Shown: one piece after another, positions 21,553 through 36,500 of the stretch | How positions within the stretch are numbered: position 1 is the stretch's first letter | How the letters are laid out: each line of letters begins with the position of its first letter | NCBI RefSeq assembly: GCF_008831285.2 | Contig: NC_045149.1 | Coordinates: 11,684,417-11,748,416 of the forward strand | Direction of reading: 5' to 3' | Source of the DNA: Nymphaea colorata | Lineage: Eukaryota; Streptophyta; Magnoliopsida; Nymphaeales; Nymphaeaceae | DNA: 64,000 nucleotides | Translations under genes and position numbers: made by a program | The notes under the pieces: generated by a model | The model's input: the letters and a program-made list of their open reading frames with translations, nothing else | What the model was told of the DNA's origin: nothing | The model's database searches: none

Positions 21553-24500
21553 CTACATAATATACACAAACCAAAGGTAAACGACTTCCCAGGCCAAGAC
21601 TGAAACTATGCACATAACCTCTACCACAGTCCAGAGAAGATGAAAATATTTGCAAAGAAAAACTATGCTGTTAAGTGTAGTGGTTATCTAATTGTCAAAA
21701 TTTCAACTAGTCAGCTGACTAGTCAGTTGAGTCCGTTAGCAACCGACCTGTGGTTCAAAGTAGCGACTAGTTATCAGCTGAGTGTGTGTGTGTGTGTGCA
21801 TCTGTATTTATTTCTATTCTTTATAGTCAATTGACTTGGACCAAGTCGGACCAAATAGTCATGATTAATCTTTTATGGTCTTGAACAACCTATGTTTGCC
21901 TTCAAATCTTGTCAACTGAAGTGATTATAGAATAACAAGACAAAATGCTGTTCGTACTACAGCACATTTGTACTGATTCAGTTCCTTGGTGCTAGAAATA
22001 ACAAGATTATGTAAATCTGGTTCACGAAACCAAGGTCTTATTACCAAGTTGCTTGAGCTAATAGCAAGAATGAAGGACTAACCTTGTCCAAGGTTAAAGG
22101 ACACGATTGAAGATATGAGGACAAGCCAACAAGGCATTCTTTAAGAAGTTTCTAATAGAAGTTTTATGCAAGGGGAGAAGATTCCCATATAATTTCTAAT
22201 AAGGGGTTAAAAAATGAGTGTCGAAAATGGAGTTTCGAAAGTTCTAGAGGGACCAATGCCAGAATTAAAACGGAAAATGAAACTATTAGAATGAAGTCAA
22301 AATGCGTCCAGTTGGTACCTGTCACTAAACTTCATAAGCGCATCAGAGGCATATAGAAGTGTTTCCCCTGCTTTCTCCAAAACAATATAAAGTTCTTTTC
22401 CTCTTGTTAAACGAGCGACAATCCAAGAATTGTTATGTGCCCTAATGCACACTTCTAGATCTTTATCATGGCCTGGATCGTCCCACTTCGTTCTCTTCTT
22501 CTCCCAATCAACTTGCTCTCTCAACTTGCTCAATGCAAGCAAGGAACCCTGAAATGCCAAGAATGCTGCCACACTCAATTAGCTGTAATATACAAAAAAA
22601 AATCTTATTTCAGAAAAGACAGTAAAAAATTGGTCGTTTCTTAATCTCTTATGTGATGATCCGTGCAAGGAGAATAACTTGATATACAGGTGACACAATC
22701 AGCAGTAGCTCCAAGAGCTATATTTGATGAGCTTGACAAAAAGTAACTAACAGAATGATGATGTCAAAGGGCTTTCTCGAATAGTAGAAATGATGGTTGT
22801 CACTTGTGATACAGCAGGGCAGTTTTAGAAGCAGGTGAATTAATCCAATACAAGTAATGACTTTGAAGGTTCTCTAAGAGTAAAGAAAGGAGAATTAACA
22901 TTCATAAAGGCAATCATAAACACTAAAAGTAATTCAGTGGGAAAGATATAATCATGCCTTGACTGAGAATATTCCCAAGAACAATCTTCATGACAGACAT
23001 GGAGACATACAAATACAGGTCATGGACATGAGACTAAAAAATTATGGTACTGGAAAAAGTGACCTCCAAATATTTAAGCGAAAAAATAACAAGCTGCAGA
23101 GAAATAATAAGTTAAATCACAACAGTACTTTGAGAAAATCGTCAATACTTATTAAAACACACAAGTCTTTGTCTGCCAATGATCTAGCTTCAGGGTCACA
23201 TTACTAGCCATACAGCTTACAAGTTGCCATCAAATGATTTGGTGCAGTAGATAAGCTTAAGAATCTAAGATGCATATGTCACATCAAAAGTGTGCACAGA
23301 CCTTGGACAAGGTTGCAACTTTCCCTGGTGGAGATGCCCTGGATGTGTTTATGTCCTCATCAAGAAGCAAATATCTGTACCCTCTGACATGGTAGGCATT
23401 AATGCCACCCCAATCTCTTGATAGTTTCTCTTCGACTTTCAAGATTTGCAGTGTTGCCTGATGCATAAATTTAGTGTAAGTAATAGGAACCTTTTAGATG
23501 ACTCGTACCAAAAAGCACATAAATGAAGCATATAAGGCCAAACAGTAGAAAATTACATTTTAGACATTTAAGCTAGTGAGGATGTTCTACAGAACAAGTG
23601 AAAAATTTTACAAACATGCTTCATTTTTTAGAAATATAGAGAAGCTCCATCAACGGGCTTCACAACTTCAAAGTAAAGTGCCATTAGTCATAAAGGGATT
23701 GCATGATGATTCCTGATTAAAAAAACCATTAACTGCCCATGAGTCCCACTAAAGATGAGACTGGTTGGTACCAACTTCAGGTCAGTGACAGTCAGACTTG
23801 AGGTCCCTTCATCGTCCCCACTGTCATTTTAGAATTCAATGGTGGGTAACTAATCATGAAGAGATGCCCACACTCACGCCTAGAATTCTGAGCAAACAAA
23901 TGCAGTCATTTACAAGATACCAACTTGGGAAAGGATGATGCATTTTCGTCCACACAAGGCTGACCATAAAATATTGTGAGTACAGAAAACAACAAAAGCA
24001 GGTAACAGCAACCACCTTACCAGAAAAATGACAGAATCCATGGAGAACTTTGCAGGGAATGCACGAATCCCATTTACAATGTGTCTGAGACAGCCAATTC
24101 TAGATGCTTTGTCAATGAGGGAGGCTGACTCAAACACTCTCTCCAGTTGCACTCATAGAGATGTGACTGATTCCAATGTTGTTTTTGGATAAGAAAGGAC
24201 ATGTCTCGGAAACTAAGTCTTCCATTTGATAGAAGCTATGCATTGATTGCAAAATCAAGAGTGGTCAAGGATTCAGCTTTTGGCAGCTGGATGTTTAAAT
24301 GCAGCACAAAACATAGAAAAATGCTGATATGAAGTATATGGCTTAACTTATATGGTTGTTATGGATGTATACCCCAATGCCTTTAATTCAGGTTGACACA
24401 TAACAAAATTAGGCCACATTATCATCATATCACCTAATGAAGGATTTCCTGTACATGTTCAAATAAGAACCCCATGATGCTGCTTTGCACTCTTCTGTCG

Positions 24501-27500
24501 CTAGTTTAGTTCTTTGTATATCCCCTTCACGTCTACAAGCATATTCTCCTTCCGTGCAAAGAACAAAACATGCATAGTCACAAACAGGTGTGCATAAAAG
24601 AAGTACACAACGGCCATCAAGTAAAAATACAGCAAAACAGGAAGGTTATCAGTAATGAGATACTGACCATCTCAATTAGCTGCTGCTTCAACAAAGATAT
24701 ACCCTGCTCGCCATTGACCAAGGAGCTAATAGGAACAAGCAAAATTATAGTAAGGTTCTTATACTGATGAACAAGTAGATGCATGTACTCTCCTGCCTGA
24801 TGAAGCCACACTTTTGGAGGCATCACAACCAAGCTACCAACTTCTGCACCCCAAGCATCAGTGACAAGGAAACCATCTTTCCCTTTCCTCCATTTGTCAC
24901 GTTGCAGAGGCCTGGGAACCACATATCTCTCAATTGGTCTGCTGGGAGAAGTATCATGCAATCTGTACTGATCCTCCAAAATAGATCTGGAATTTAAGGA
25001 TAATGAACTTGTATTAACATGAGAAGAAGCCGTGCCTTTTCTCAAATAGGACCACGAATTGCTACCAGATGATACAGCACTGGGGATTAATCTTAGACCT
25101 GCATAAGTGAAAAGATTGGCAGTGTCCACCTGCCAAAACTTTTAAGATAGAACAATAAACCTGGATAAACTAATCATCAAAGGGCAGAGCAAGTTGAAGA
25201 AATAACCATACTGGTGAAAGTGTTGATGACACCATCAAGTCATGAAACAAGACCACCGAAGTGCAAGGGCCACTTGCAGTACTTGATGATTCTAAAAGTC
25301 TGATAAGCAACTGCCAGAGAAAAAAAGCATTTTCATTAGTCCAAACATGAAGAAGCAAAAACAATCAAGAGACTTATCTATACCCAGTGCTTCAACATAA
25401 CAATTTGTTTACAAGAGAATAATATCCAAAGATTTTTTTTTTTCTTTTTGGAGGGGAATCTTAAGCTTCGCAGATATTCTATACACTATTTGGATTGGGA
25501 TTCAGATCAAGTTTGTTTATATTTGTGCTGCTTGTACACATTTTATGTATTATAGTTACAACTCAATAAGTATGAAGGGATTTTTCTAGCCACGCCAAAG
25601 CCCTAATATTTAAAACAAAATTCTGCCACCGTCCCACTATTGGACATGCAGTTCTGTAGCTTACATCCTTGTCCTTCTCTCTTCTTCTTGCTGAAGCAGC
25701 TTCTGGAGATTCTATATGGTATCAGAACAGCTGGTCCTAGGGATGTGAGATTTCCACAAGGAGTGTCCATAGAGATCTTTTACTCTTCTTGAATCTCTCC
25801 CTGAGTTTCAGTTTTTGTTTCTCTTATTATGCGCTTGGTATTAGTGCATATCTTATTGGCCTAATTTTGTCGGGAGCTAAAGGGACAACAAATATTATTG
25901 TCAGTTCAGGAAGGGCAATTGAACAGAATATACTACTTGTTATTTCCATGACTATCTCTACATAAAGAGGACAGCCACCCAAAAAAGGAAAAAAGAAAGA
26001 AAGAAAGAAACAAGCAATATGCTGTTTTGCCTGGACTGATTGAGCATTCAATGTGGATTTACTTCACAAGCAGGTGCCCTTTATTTCCTTTCCATGCTGA
26101 CATTCTTAATTTTATATTTATATTCCCGTTTCATATTTCTTGGGTCCTTTTGTTCTCTTGTTTTGTCCCATGGATTCTTATTCTTAATCTGTTATCTCCT
26201 CCAATTCTTTGGGTCAGCTTATCTATGAAAAATTAACCAATTCAAATTTCCTTACCTGGAAAAATACTCTTCCCTTCATTACGAGTCGGGGTCTTTCCAG
26301 ACACCTGGATGAATTTACTCCAGTGCCTCCAGAATATATTGTGCAGGAAGTCAATGATGGGAATGAAGCCATTTTCACTACATAGGAGAAATTACCGAAT
26401 CCTAAGTACGAAAATTGGTTGACGCAGGACCAAGCAACTATTGCCTTCATTACTTCCAGTCGTTCACAAAATGTGTTGGTCAGGATTTTGGATGAATACG
26501 GCAAAGCAGTTATGGGATAAGCTGGTAAAGACTTATTTTCAGGTTTCAGATGTAAGACTTTCTTATCTTCAGAGAAAATCCAGACTTCTTAGCAAGGACT
26601 CCATGTCCATGATGGAGTTTCTGGACCAATTTGTTAATATTTCAGATCAATTGGCCGTGGATGGATATGAAGTACCTGACAAGGATAAGGTTAGACAAAT
26701 GTTGAATGGGCTGGACTCAAAGTATCATTACTAATTACCTCACTACGGTGTTTAATAGAGTTGCCAATCTTGGAGGATTTTGCAGGCGAAAGCGAAACTA
26801 TTGCAGTACGAGATGAGCCTGAAAGGGATGTTTAGGCAGACGGGTTTTAGCTACTAAGACTACATTCTCCTCTGATCAGGGGCGTGGTGGTCGAGGTTGC
26901 AGACGGGGCAGTCCAAGAGGTTGAGTGTTGCTGCCCATTCCTAATGTGAGACCCAATTTTCAGTCCAGAAATGTCCTCACATGGTTTTTATGCAACAAAT
27001 GAGGTAATATTAAGGCTAATTGTTGGCATAACCCTCAAAACAAAGGAAAGACTAGAAGGGGGTCATTTAGTCAGAGAAAAAGGATAGTAGTACTTCATTT
27101 AAAATTGGAGTAGATGTTAAGAATCTTCTTTTGGCAACTCTATCAGGGCTGGATTTAAAGTGTAACAATCAGGGAGAGTGATACATTGATTGAGGAGCTG
27201 TCATTCACGTGACAGGTAACACCAGTAAGTTGCCTTAACTCCTTATTTTGAAATTGGTAACATCCTTACTAGAGATGGATCTCACCGCCTATTACTCATA
27301 TTGGGGATGTTTTCATACCAACGCCTGGTTCCTCTTTCTATCTTTCTAATGTCCTCCACGATCCTAATGTCAAGTAAAATATTACTTCCATCCCTAAATT
27401 TTTTTATCATTCCAGTTCCATTATTGAATTCACTCTATCTTCGGTTTATGTTAAGGATTGCACAACGAGGAAGATGTTCGCTAAAGGAGAGCAATGTGGA

Positions 27501-30500
27501 GAGATGTATATCCTCCAAGAAGATCTAACACTGTTGTCTGCATGAATCAAAGTTAATTTGTCAATCTATGAAGTCAAAGAGTCCTAGAGCCTACTGTCTT
27601 GATAAATGTAACAAGCCAAATGTTTGGCATTCTCAACTTGGTCATTATAGTCAGGTTTTTGTTGAGAGGCTCGTGTCTAAAGGTCTTGTTCCTAAGTCTA
27701 CTTGGTTTGCAATTCTTGTGACAAGGTATGTTCAAGCTGTCAATTATGTAAGAGTTATGTTCCCTCTGTAAGAGCCAAGGTTCACTCTTTCCAATCAATG
27801 AAAAGAGCTTTTAAGCCATTTGAAATTGTTTGTTCCGACATGTGGGGGACCTGCCCTGAATCTCCAAATTCCTGTAAGTAAATACTTTGTGCTTTTCATT
27901 GACAGTTTTTCTCGTTTCATGTGGATCTACCTCATAAAGAACAAATTTGAAGTATTCCACATTTTTTATTGAATCCATGCCTATGTTAAAAATCATTACT
28001 GCTGTAATATCATGCATTTCAATGCGATGGTAATCAGGAATATTCATCTCTGCAGAAAAAAATTACCGGCACGTTATTGAGATTACTTTGACCATGATGG
28101 ATGCTAGTGGACTTCATATAAGCTAGTGGACAGAAGCCTTTCATTCAGCAGTTCACATTATTAATTGTCTACCAATGGCTATTTTTAGAAAATAAATCTC
28201 CACATCATACTTTGTTTCGAAAGCCTCCAAATTATGATGACTGAAGGGTTTTGGGTTGTGTATGTTACATCTACGTAGATTCATCCAAGCAAAATAAATT
28301 TCAGGACAAGGCAGTTCGGTGTAAATTTGTAGGATATGCAGATGATCACAAGGGTTCCAAGTGTTATCATCTAGCGTCTAGAGGGATTAAAATTTCAAGG
28401 AATGTCATTGATTAAAATAACTTTGTTGATGATAGGCCAGATGACATTTGGAGAACTCATCATGACCCATGGCTTAGTGTAGAGCTTTAGAATGGGTTTC
28501 ATGACAGCAGTGACTGTTGACTGTTTGTATCTTCCATGTAAAGCAGTGGAAATGAACACACCACCTGCTTCTACTACTAACAGATTTCTTGAGCAGGTTT
28601 ACGAAAGGGGGTCAAGGGAAGTGCTCGAAGCCGATTCTGCTATTGGTGATCTCCCTCATGCTATGCCATCTCTATAGAATCCATTCCCATCAGATGATAT
28701 GAAAGAGTTCAACATCTCATTGGTCAGCGGTTTAGCTACCAGAATTTTTCCATGGATTTCCAATTTTTTTTTTTTTCTCAACTTGCATAGGAGAATGAGC
28801 TCAAATCCTTTTCTCCAATCGTTTCTTCAAATTAATGAGTTCAAGCTATGCATGAAGAGATGGAACATATGCATCAATTCCAAAGTCCAAACATGGTCAA
28901 TAGTTCTACATCCACCTGACAAGAATGTCGTTGGATTAAAATGGATCTACAAAATCAAGTATAAACTAGATGGAAGTGTAGAACACTATAAGGCCCATCT
29001 TGTAGCAAAAGGCATAACACAGGAATTTGGACAGGATTATGATGAGACTTTCAGCCCAATTGATAAGCACTACAAGGTTGTGTATCTTATGTGCATACTG
29101 ACTACTCCTTTTAAAGCAAATTTCAAGACAAACATGCAAAAGTCATCCTAAAGAATATTTGTGCAAATTAAAAAAAAAAAGAGCTATTTAAGGCTTGAAG
29201 CAAGCTTCCAAGTTTTGGTTTGACAGCTTTTCATTAGAAATTCAGAAGGTTCGTCTTCATTTCCCTCAATTGACTTATTTTCTGTTTATTTTTCTATGTG
29301 AGAATATAGTTCCATTGTTGTTCATCTATGTACATAACGTAATTATCACAAGGATGCAATAAACCACACTCAAGAAGTTAAGAACCTACTTAAGTCAAAG
29401 GTCGAAGTGAAAGATCTTTGTGCTTTACAGTATTTTCTGGGGTTGGAAGTAGAAAGAAAGGAAGAACAGTTGACTCTTTCAACACAAGCACACACTTGTT
29501 GAGTTAAGCAAGTATAGCACATTGCAAGCCATTAGCCACACCTAGTATGATCAATCAGAAGCTCAGCCTTTAGCATGGAGATTTGTATTAAGAAGGATCA
29601 GGTATCAGATTTTAATAGGTATACTTCAGTACTTTACCTTATTAGAACAGATTAATTATGTTGCTAATTATGTGTCTTGGTTTATACATGAGCTACAGTC
29701 ATGATACATGGATGCAATTAAAGAATCTTCAAATATTTGAAAGATACTATTGAGGATGGCCTATTGTATACCCAAACCCAATTTAAAAAGGATAAACAAG
29801 ACATTTTTGCTTACATATAAAGGCAAACTAGGCTGGACATCCTGATGAAAGGAGGTCAGTTTCGTGCTATCCTATTTTATTGGAGCTAAACTTTTATCTT
29901 GGTGTAGTAGAAAACAAAAAACAATGGCTAAATCTAGTACTGACACAGAGTACAGATCTATCATCTATGACAACTACTGTGGAAGTTACATGGATCAAAC
30001 ATCTGCTAACAGAACTGGGAGAGCGTATTTTACTCTTACTTTGTGAAGATCAAAGTACCATATGTTGACGTGTTTGTATGTTTGGGTCCAGGTCTGGACC
30101 CTATCCGACCTGTTGTTCATCTTAAGCTCTATTTAAGCCATTGTAACCCTTATTTCAAAGTGTGAATGAAAAATGAAGAGAGAGAGTGAACCCGGCTGCT
30201 AGTGAGCACCGGATCTTCTCCATCGTGATTTTTTATCCCTCGAGTCGAGGGTTTTCCACGTTAAGATCGTCTTCTTGTTAGTGCTCTACACCATACAACC
30301 TGTCCTGAATCCAAATCATCACAATCAGACAAAATGCTTGAGATTGATCAGCATTTTATCAGACAAAAAATTGAAGACGGGAGAGTATGTCTCATTATGT
30401 GCATATAGAGAACCAAGTTGCCAATATGTTCACTAAGGACTTAAGGAAGCATAGGCATTGGTTTTAAAAAGCAAGTTCATGTCCAGAACCATGTACAACT

Positions 30501-33500
30501 TGAGGGAGGTTGCTAAGATGTATTAGGATCGGGTCTAGATTCCAGTTTGATTGGGATCTAGGTCCAGACATGTTGTGCTATTTACTGTTCTTATTTTTAT
30601 TACTTATTAGGGACGTAACTATCCATTGTGAAGATAAGTCATTGCCTTATAATCAATGCAGACTAAGTTATGGAGTTAGGGTTTTACAACTGTTGCAGCC
30701 TCCATCCTTTTTGCCCTATTCGTTCCTACTTGTTATCTGTTCAAGATTGATTTCAGCATGATATTTCATATTTCTAACAGTATAACCTCTTCAGACCCAA
30801 CCTTTTTGGAAATGCTGCACCTGCACCCAATTTCTGGGCACACATTTATTTAACACATCTAAAAGGTCACTATATTTGAGAATATCAAAGGCTGTGTGTG
30901 GTACGGACTCACTCTTCACGTCACATCTACAATGTCTCCATATTGAGAATATGAAAGAGTTCTTTGGTTTACCTGAATCTCAATTGCCGTTTCTCTTGAT
31001 AAGGAGAGCATCTCAACAGTTCCTCGTTCTTTTAAACAATCATAGAAAGAAGGCATCTGAAGTTTCTTACCAACAAGAAAATCTGGTTCAAGCAGAAACA
31101 AATCAGTACATATAAAAGATGAATAGATGACGACATTGAATGACGAGCCTTGTGCAAACATGAACTTCTATTGGAGTTGCACACAATTAATCTTGAGCAA
31201 CTATGTTCGAACATGAGGCAGGAGAAACATAAAAGAGGAACTCTTACAACCATAGGGCAGCATAAAATATTACCAGAAAGGTAGTCCATGATAAAGAAAT
31301 ACAAATAGCTACGAGCAACTGCACCATCAGGATGTTTCTCAAGCAGTGATCTAAGAGTCCCAAAAAACATTGCAAAGAGAGAGTGGACTTCCATAAGAAG
31401 CCGCTGCAGTGAACCAGTCCTCCTGACAGGATCTAAGTCATTACTTTTCTCCAACACCTACAAGAGTAAAAATCAGTAAAAAACAATCCATCAGCTCCAG
31501 TCAATAGGAATATCTACTAGATAAATAAATCCCAAGAGTGAAGTAATCTAGGAGCTTCAAGGGAAAGCAACATTTGTTTCAGATCCATAACCTGATATAT
31601 ATCATGCCTTTGCATAATCTGTCAAATGAATTGGGTTCCATGCTGCAACAGTAACCAGCATGAGCAATAGGCATTTCTTTCTTCACCTATGGTGCGCAGA
31701 TCCATCAACCATGAAATTAGAAAGAGAGAGGATTTTTTATCTATCAGTAATCAACGCTTAGTGGGACAGGAGGGCACTAGTCCATTATAAATGTGCATAC
31801 AACTAGCAGTAGGCATAAACGGAAAGAGGTTTCTGGCTGTAGTGCCCACTTCACCCTAATAATCAAGCCAGTCTACATTTCATTATTGGAGTAAGAACTC
31901 TTCCAAGTTTCATGAGTGAGAAAGGAGTGAGGGGGGTGAAATAGTCAACATGGACAAGTGAACCAAGTTTCTTGCATGGGTGAAGGCATAAGGAGTGCGA
32001 ACAAGAGGCAAGGAATACAAGAAATTGCTTAGTAACTGTATGCCTAAGGCAGTTTTCATTATAGTAGGCTAGTGGAATGCTGGCCTCACCTAATCAAGGA
32101 TACCAGACACCATAGTCTTGTTTAATTTGATGGTTAACTTAGATCTTTTCATAGTCACACAATCAAACTTAAGACCAAATAAAAGAAAGTCTTTAGTTGC
32201 ATTATACACCCTAGGTTTAGTCCAATTTGACAAATACATTTAGTCCTCTAAAAAATGTGATATGTTTTCCATTGGTTGGGTCAAAGGAGAAATTTAATGA
32301 AATACAATGGCCACCCATAGCTTCCTATTTCTTACTGTTTTGTAGGAAAAGAGTCAGCAACACAATCTCACCACACATTGTAATTGGCATATGAATTTAA
32401 AAATTTTTCTGTGGACAGAACATGTTGTTGAGTGTTAATGACTCAACTCTACATTTCACAAAATTCAAGGAACAGAAATTAGGAAAATTTAGACACTAAA
32501 GCATTGATGTGTAGCAAATCAAGTCACCCAGACTTGACGTGTGGTGAAAGCTTCAAAGCAGTGTTATATGTATCGCATGATAGGCACACGTGTCGTATGA
32601 TACATACTATATAAGTTTAGAAAATCTATACGGTATGCTCATGTGTCGTAAGCGTGTCGCCTGTATCGTACGATACGGGTGATATACCCACGTATGTACA
32701 ATACGGGGAAAAACATAAAAAGGGGTCCGACGGCCCCTTTTTGCTTTATGTTTTGTAGAAACACATAACAAGATAGGGAGAAAGAGAAGAAACACACAAT
32801 ATACGTGGAAAACCTCAAAGAGAGGTGAAAAACCACGGAGAAGCTCTAACCTAGGGGCACAACCGCAACCTTAGGAGAGAGAAAATGTTATTCCACTAAA
32901 TCAACAATTACACCATAAGTGGGATTATATAAGAGGGAGACCCGCCTAGGGTACCGAGCCACTCTCGGTACCCGTGCCCATGGGACCGGGTCTATATCCA
33001 GACCCGGTTCCCTATACACGATATGTTAACACTCCCCTCAAGCTTGGCATACATGTCAAACATGCAAAGCTTGCTCACATTTTTCTCGAATTGAGATGTA
33101 CATAAGGCTTTGGTTAGAACATCTGCAATTTGATCTTCAGACTTCATATAAGGTAGGATCAACTCCTTTGAATCTATGCGTTCTCGTATGAAGTGGCGAT
33201 CAATCTCCACATGTTTAGTTCTGTCATGCAAAACGGGATTATTCGCAAGGTTAATTGCAGACTTATTGTCGCAGTACATCTTCATCTTCTCTTCCGTTTC
33301 AACACCAATATGTGCTAGGAGAATCTTTAACCATAACATTTCTGTAACCCCCATGGCAACAGCCCTGTATTCAGCCTCAGCACTGGATCTAGAGCAAACT
33401 TCTTGTCTTTTACTTCTCCATACAACCAGGTTGCCCCCCAGAAGGATGCAGTACCCTGTGGTAGACCTTCTAGTATCAGTGCACCCTGCCCAATCTGCGT

Positions 33501-36500
33501 CAGAGTATCCTTCAATATTGAGTTGGTCTTGCTGAGTATATAACAATCCTTTCCCTGGGTTATTCTTTAGGTACCCCAGCACTCTTTCTGCACTCTTCCA
33601 GTGACAATCAGTAGGAGCATGCATAAACTGACTCAACACATTCACCGCATAAGTAATATCAGGGCGAGTAAGAGTGAGATAGATGAGCTTACCAACCAGC
33701 CTCTGATACCGCCCTTTTCCTTCTTCATCCAAGATGTTGCCAGTTTTGATGCTTATCTTTGTACCAGACTCCATTGGAGTCAGAAAGGGCCTACATCCAA
33801 GTTTACCTGTCTCCTTTAAAAGATCCAGAGTGTATTTCCTTTGGCTTATAACCAGCCCTGTCTCTGACCGAGCAATCTCTATCCCCAGAAAGTACCTTAG
33901 TTTACCCAAATCTTTAAGATCAAATTCAGCAGCTAACCTCTCCTTCATCTTCCTTTTCTCTTCTTCATCGTCACCTGTGACTATCATATCATCAACATAC
34001 ACAAGAAGAAGACTCACCAGGCCATCTCTCTGCTTAATGAACAGGGTGTGATCACAATTTCCCTGTTTGTATCCATTCGTCTTCATCACTATCCTCAGTC
34101 TTTCAAACCATGCTCTAGGAGACTGCTTTAATCCATACAAGGCTTTCTTGAGATGACAACATTTTCCGCTTTGAACATATCCAGGAGGCATGCTCATGTA
34201 GACCTCTTCTTCTAGATGGCCGTTCAAGAATGCATTCTTAACATCAAGCTGATCCATGCTCCACCTCTTTTGCACGGCAAGTGCTAAGATGACCCTCACA
34301 GTTTTCAGTTTGGCAACAGAGGCAAAGGTTTCAAGATAATCAATACCATATTTCTGGCTGAACCCCTTTGCAACAAGGCGAGCCTTATACCTTTCCACAG
34401 TACCATCTGGTTTGTACTTCACATTGAACACCCACTTGGAACCAACTAAATGAGTCCCCTTGGGAATATCCACAACTTCCCAAGTGTCATTCTTCCCAAG
34501 GCATCCATCTCCTCTGTCATGGCCTGTAGCCATTTAGGATCCTCTCTAGCATCTTCCACACACCTGGGAATAACAGACTTAGACAAGGATGTAATAAAGC
34601 ATTTGTAATTCTTACTCAGTTTCGCATAAGAGACAAATCTCTGAATTGGATGAGAAGTACAAGACCTGGTGCCCTTGCGCAGGGCTATAGGAAGCTCTTC
34701 ATTGATTAGACTTGGGTCATCCGGGGAAATCACAGGATTGGGATTGGTTACATCAACATTTCCAACCACATCTGTCTTCTTCCTTTTGTACACCTGGCCA
34801 AACAAATGATCACGGGCTGTAGGCTGATTATCAACAAGGCCCTCGTCCATGTGACAGTCTCTATCATCTCTGACTGTGTCTGCCACACTATCACTAGCCA
34901 AGAAATCCATAAACTGAATCAATTGATTTGAGGAATACTCTTCACTACTGTTCCCTAGATACTCCCCCTGAAGAGGATTCACATGAAAGTATGCCTCATG
35001 TTCATCAAAAGTAACATCCCGGGAAACATAGACTTTAGAAGTGGTAGGATCAACGCATTTGTATCCCTTCTGAGTGGAGGAATACCCCAGGAAGACAGCC
35101 TTGATAGACCGAGGATCAAGTTTCTTGAGGGTGGGACTATGGACATGAACAAAACAGACACACTCGAACACCCGAGGAGTAAGAGGCCAGGGATTCTGAG
35201 TTGGCCAAAGCATAGAGTACGGGGAATGACCCTGCAACACACGGGTAGGCATACGGTTGATAAGGTGGGCACTAGTGAGAAGCGCATCACCCCAGTAGCG
35301 CTTGGGAACCTGTCGATGGAACATAATAGCCCGGGTAACATCAAGTAAATGGCGATTCTTCCGTTCAGCCACGCCGTTTTGGGGAGGTGTGTAACTACAG
35401 GACGTTTCATGAACAATACCCTTGCTCTTCAAGAAATCATCTAGGGATTGAGAGACATACTCTCTAGCATTATCGGTGCGAAAAGCTTGGACAGAAGTCT
35501 GAAACTAAGTCTCAACAAAAGCCACAAAGTTTTTGACAATAACGGGAACTTCACTACGTTCTTTCAACAGGTACACGAACGTACAACGGGAGTAATCATC
35601 AATAAGGGTCATAAAGTAATGAAAACCACGACAAGTAGGTACTCCCGAAGGACCCCAAACATCAGAGTGAACCAAAGCAAATGGACGAGTGGTTTTATTG
35701 AAAGAAATAGGGTACGAGACCCTAACATGTTTAGCCAACTGACACACTTCATAGGTGAAGGAGTCCATGGAAACAGAATGAAACAAACTCAGAAACAACT
35801 TCTTAATCAACGGAAACGGAAGATGACCAAGCCGCTCGTGCCATCGCATAATAGTAGATCTGTCTTCCATGCCTGACAATTGTCCACTAGTGGCTGAAAT
35901 AAGAGCAGACGCAACCTGCACAGGCAGTCTGTAGAGCCCATCAATAGCCGAACCAATCCCAATCTTCTGCCCTGTCACCAAGTCCTGCAGAAAACACCGA
36001 TCAGCAGAAAAGATCAGATTACAGTTGAGTTCTTTGGTAATACTGCTGACAGATAACAAATTCACAGGAATATTGAGAACATGAAGTGCATTATGAAGAC
36101 AGTATTTATTTAACAAGGACAAACTCCCTTTCTCAGCCACAGAGATAGAAGAACCATCAGCCATAGACACACGTTGCTGCCCAGAAGACAATTTGTATTC
36201 TTGGAGCATCTTAGGGTCCCCTGTCATATGATGCGTAGCGCCACTGTCAACAATCCAATCACTATGTGAGGAATTACCTTGATCACTAGTGGCCACAAGA
36301 GCTTGGGCTAACTTAGCCCCCTCAGACGTGGAAGCATCCTCCTGAGTAGTAGACAGCCGGCTGATATATGCTTGCAGTTCTTTGAGTTGATCGGAGGAAA
36401 GCTTAGATTTGGCAACATTTGAAGGACTACTCTGACTAGGCTCAGGCACAGAAGGACTCCGGCGGCTAGAAGGAGGACGACCCCGGACAAGCCGCTTCTC

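Larger units (their letters stand above)
25717..30779 (+). mobile_element. Decayed copia element in CCZ1 intron 4
   Basis: Order on the plus strand: PBS TGGTATCAGAAC (25717), gag start ATG at 26170, zinc-knuckle remnant near 26985, protease remnant near 27180 (YID stop GAVIHVTGNT), HHCC domain at 27600-27760, integrase, reverse transcriptase, RNase H near 29880-30450, purine tract TTGAGGGAGG (30500-30509) and a probable 3' LTR at 30511-30779. Stops and frameshifts occur throughout. The 5' LTR could not be matched to the 3' one. It is antisense to CCZ1. Confidence 0.83.

Noticed and set aside
33176-35348. Plus-strand open frames over 33176-34051 and 34983-35348
   Set aside because: They are antisense shadows of the copia pol gene, whose motifs are clear on the minus strand.
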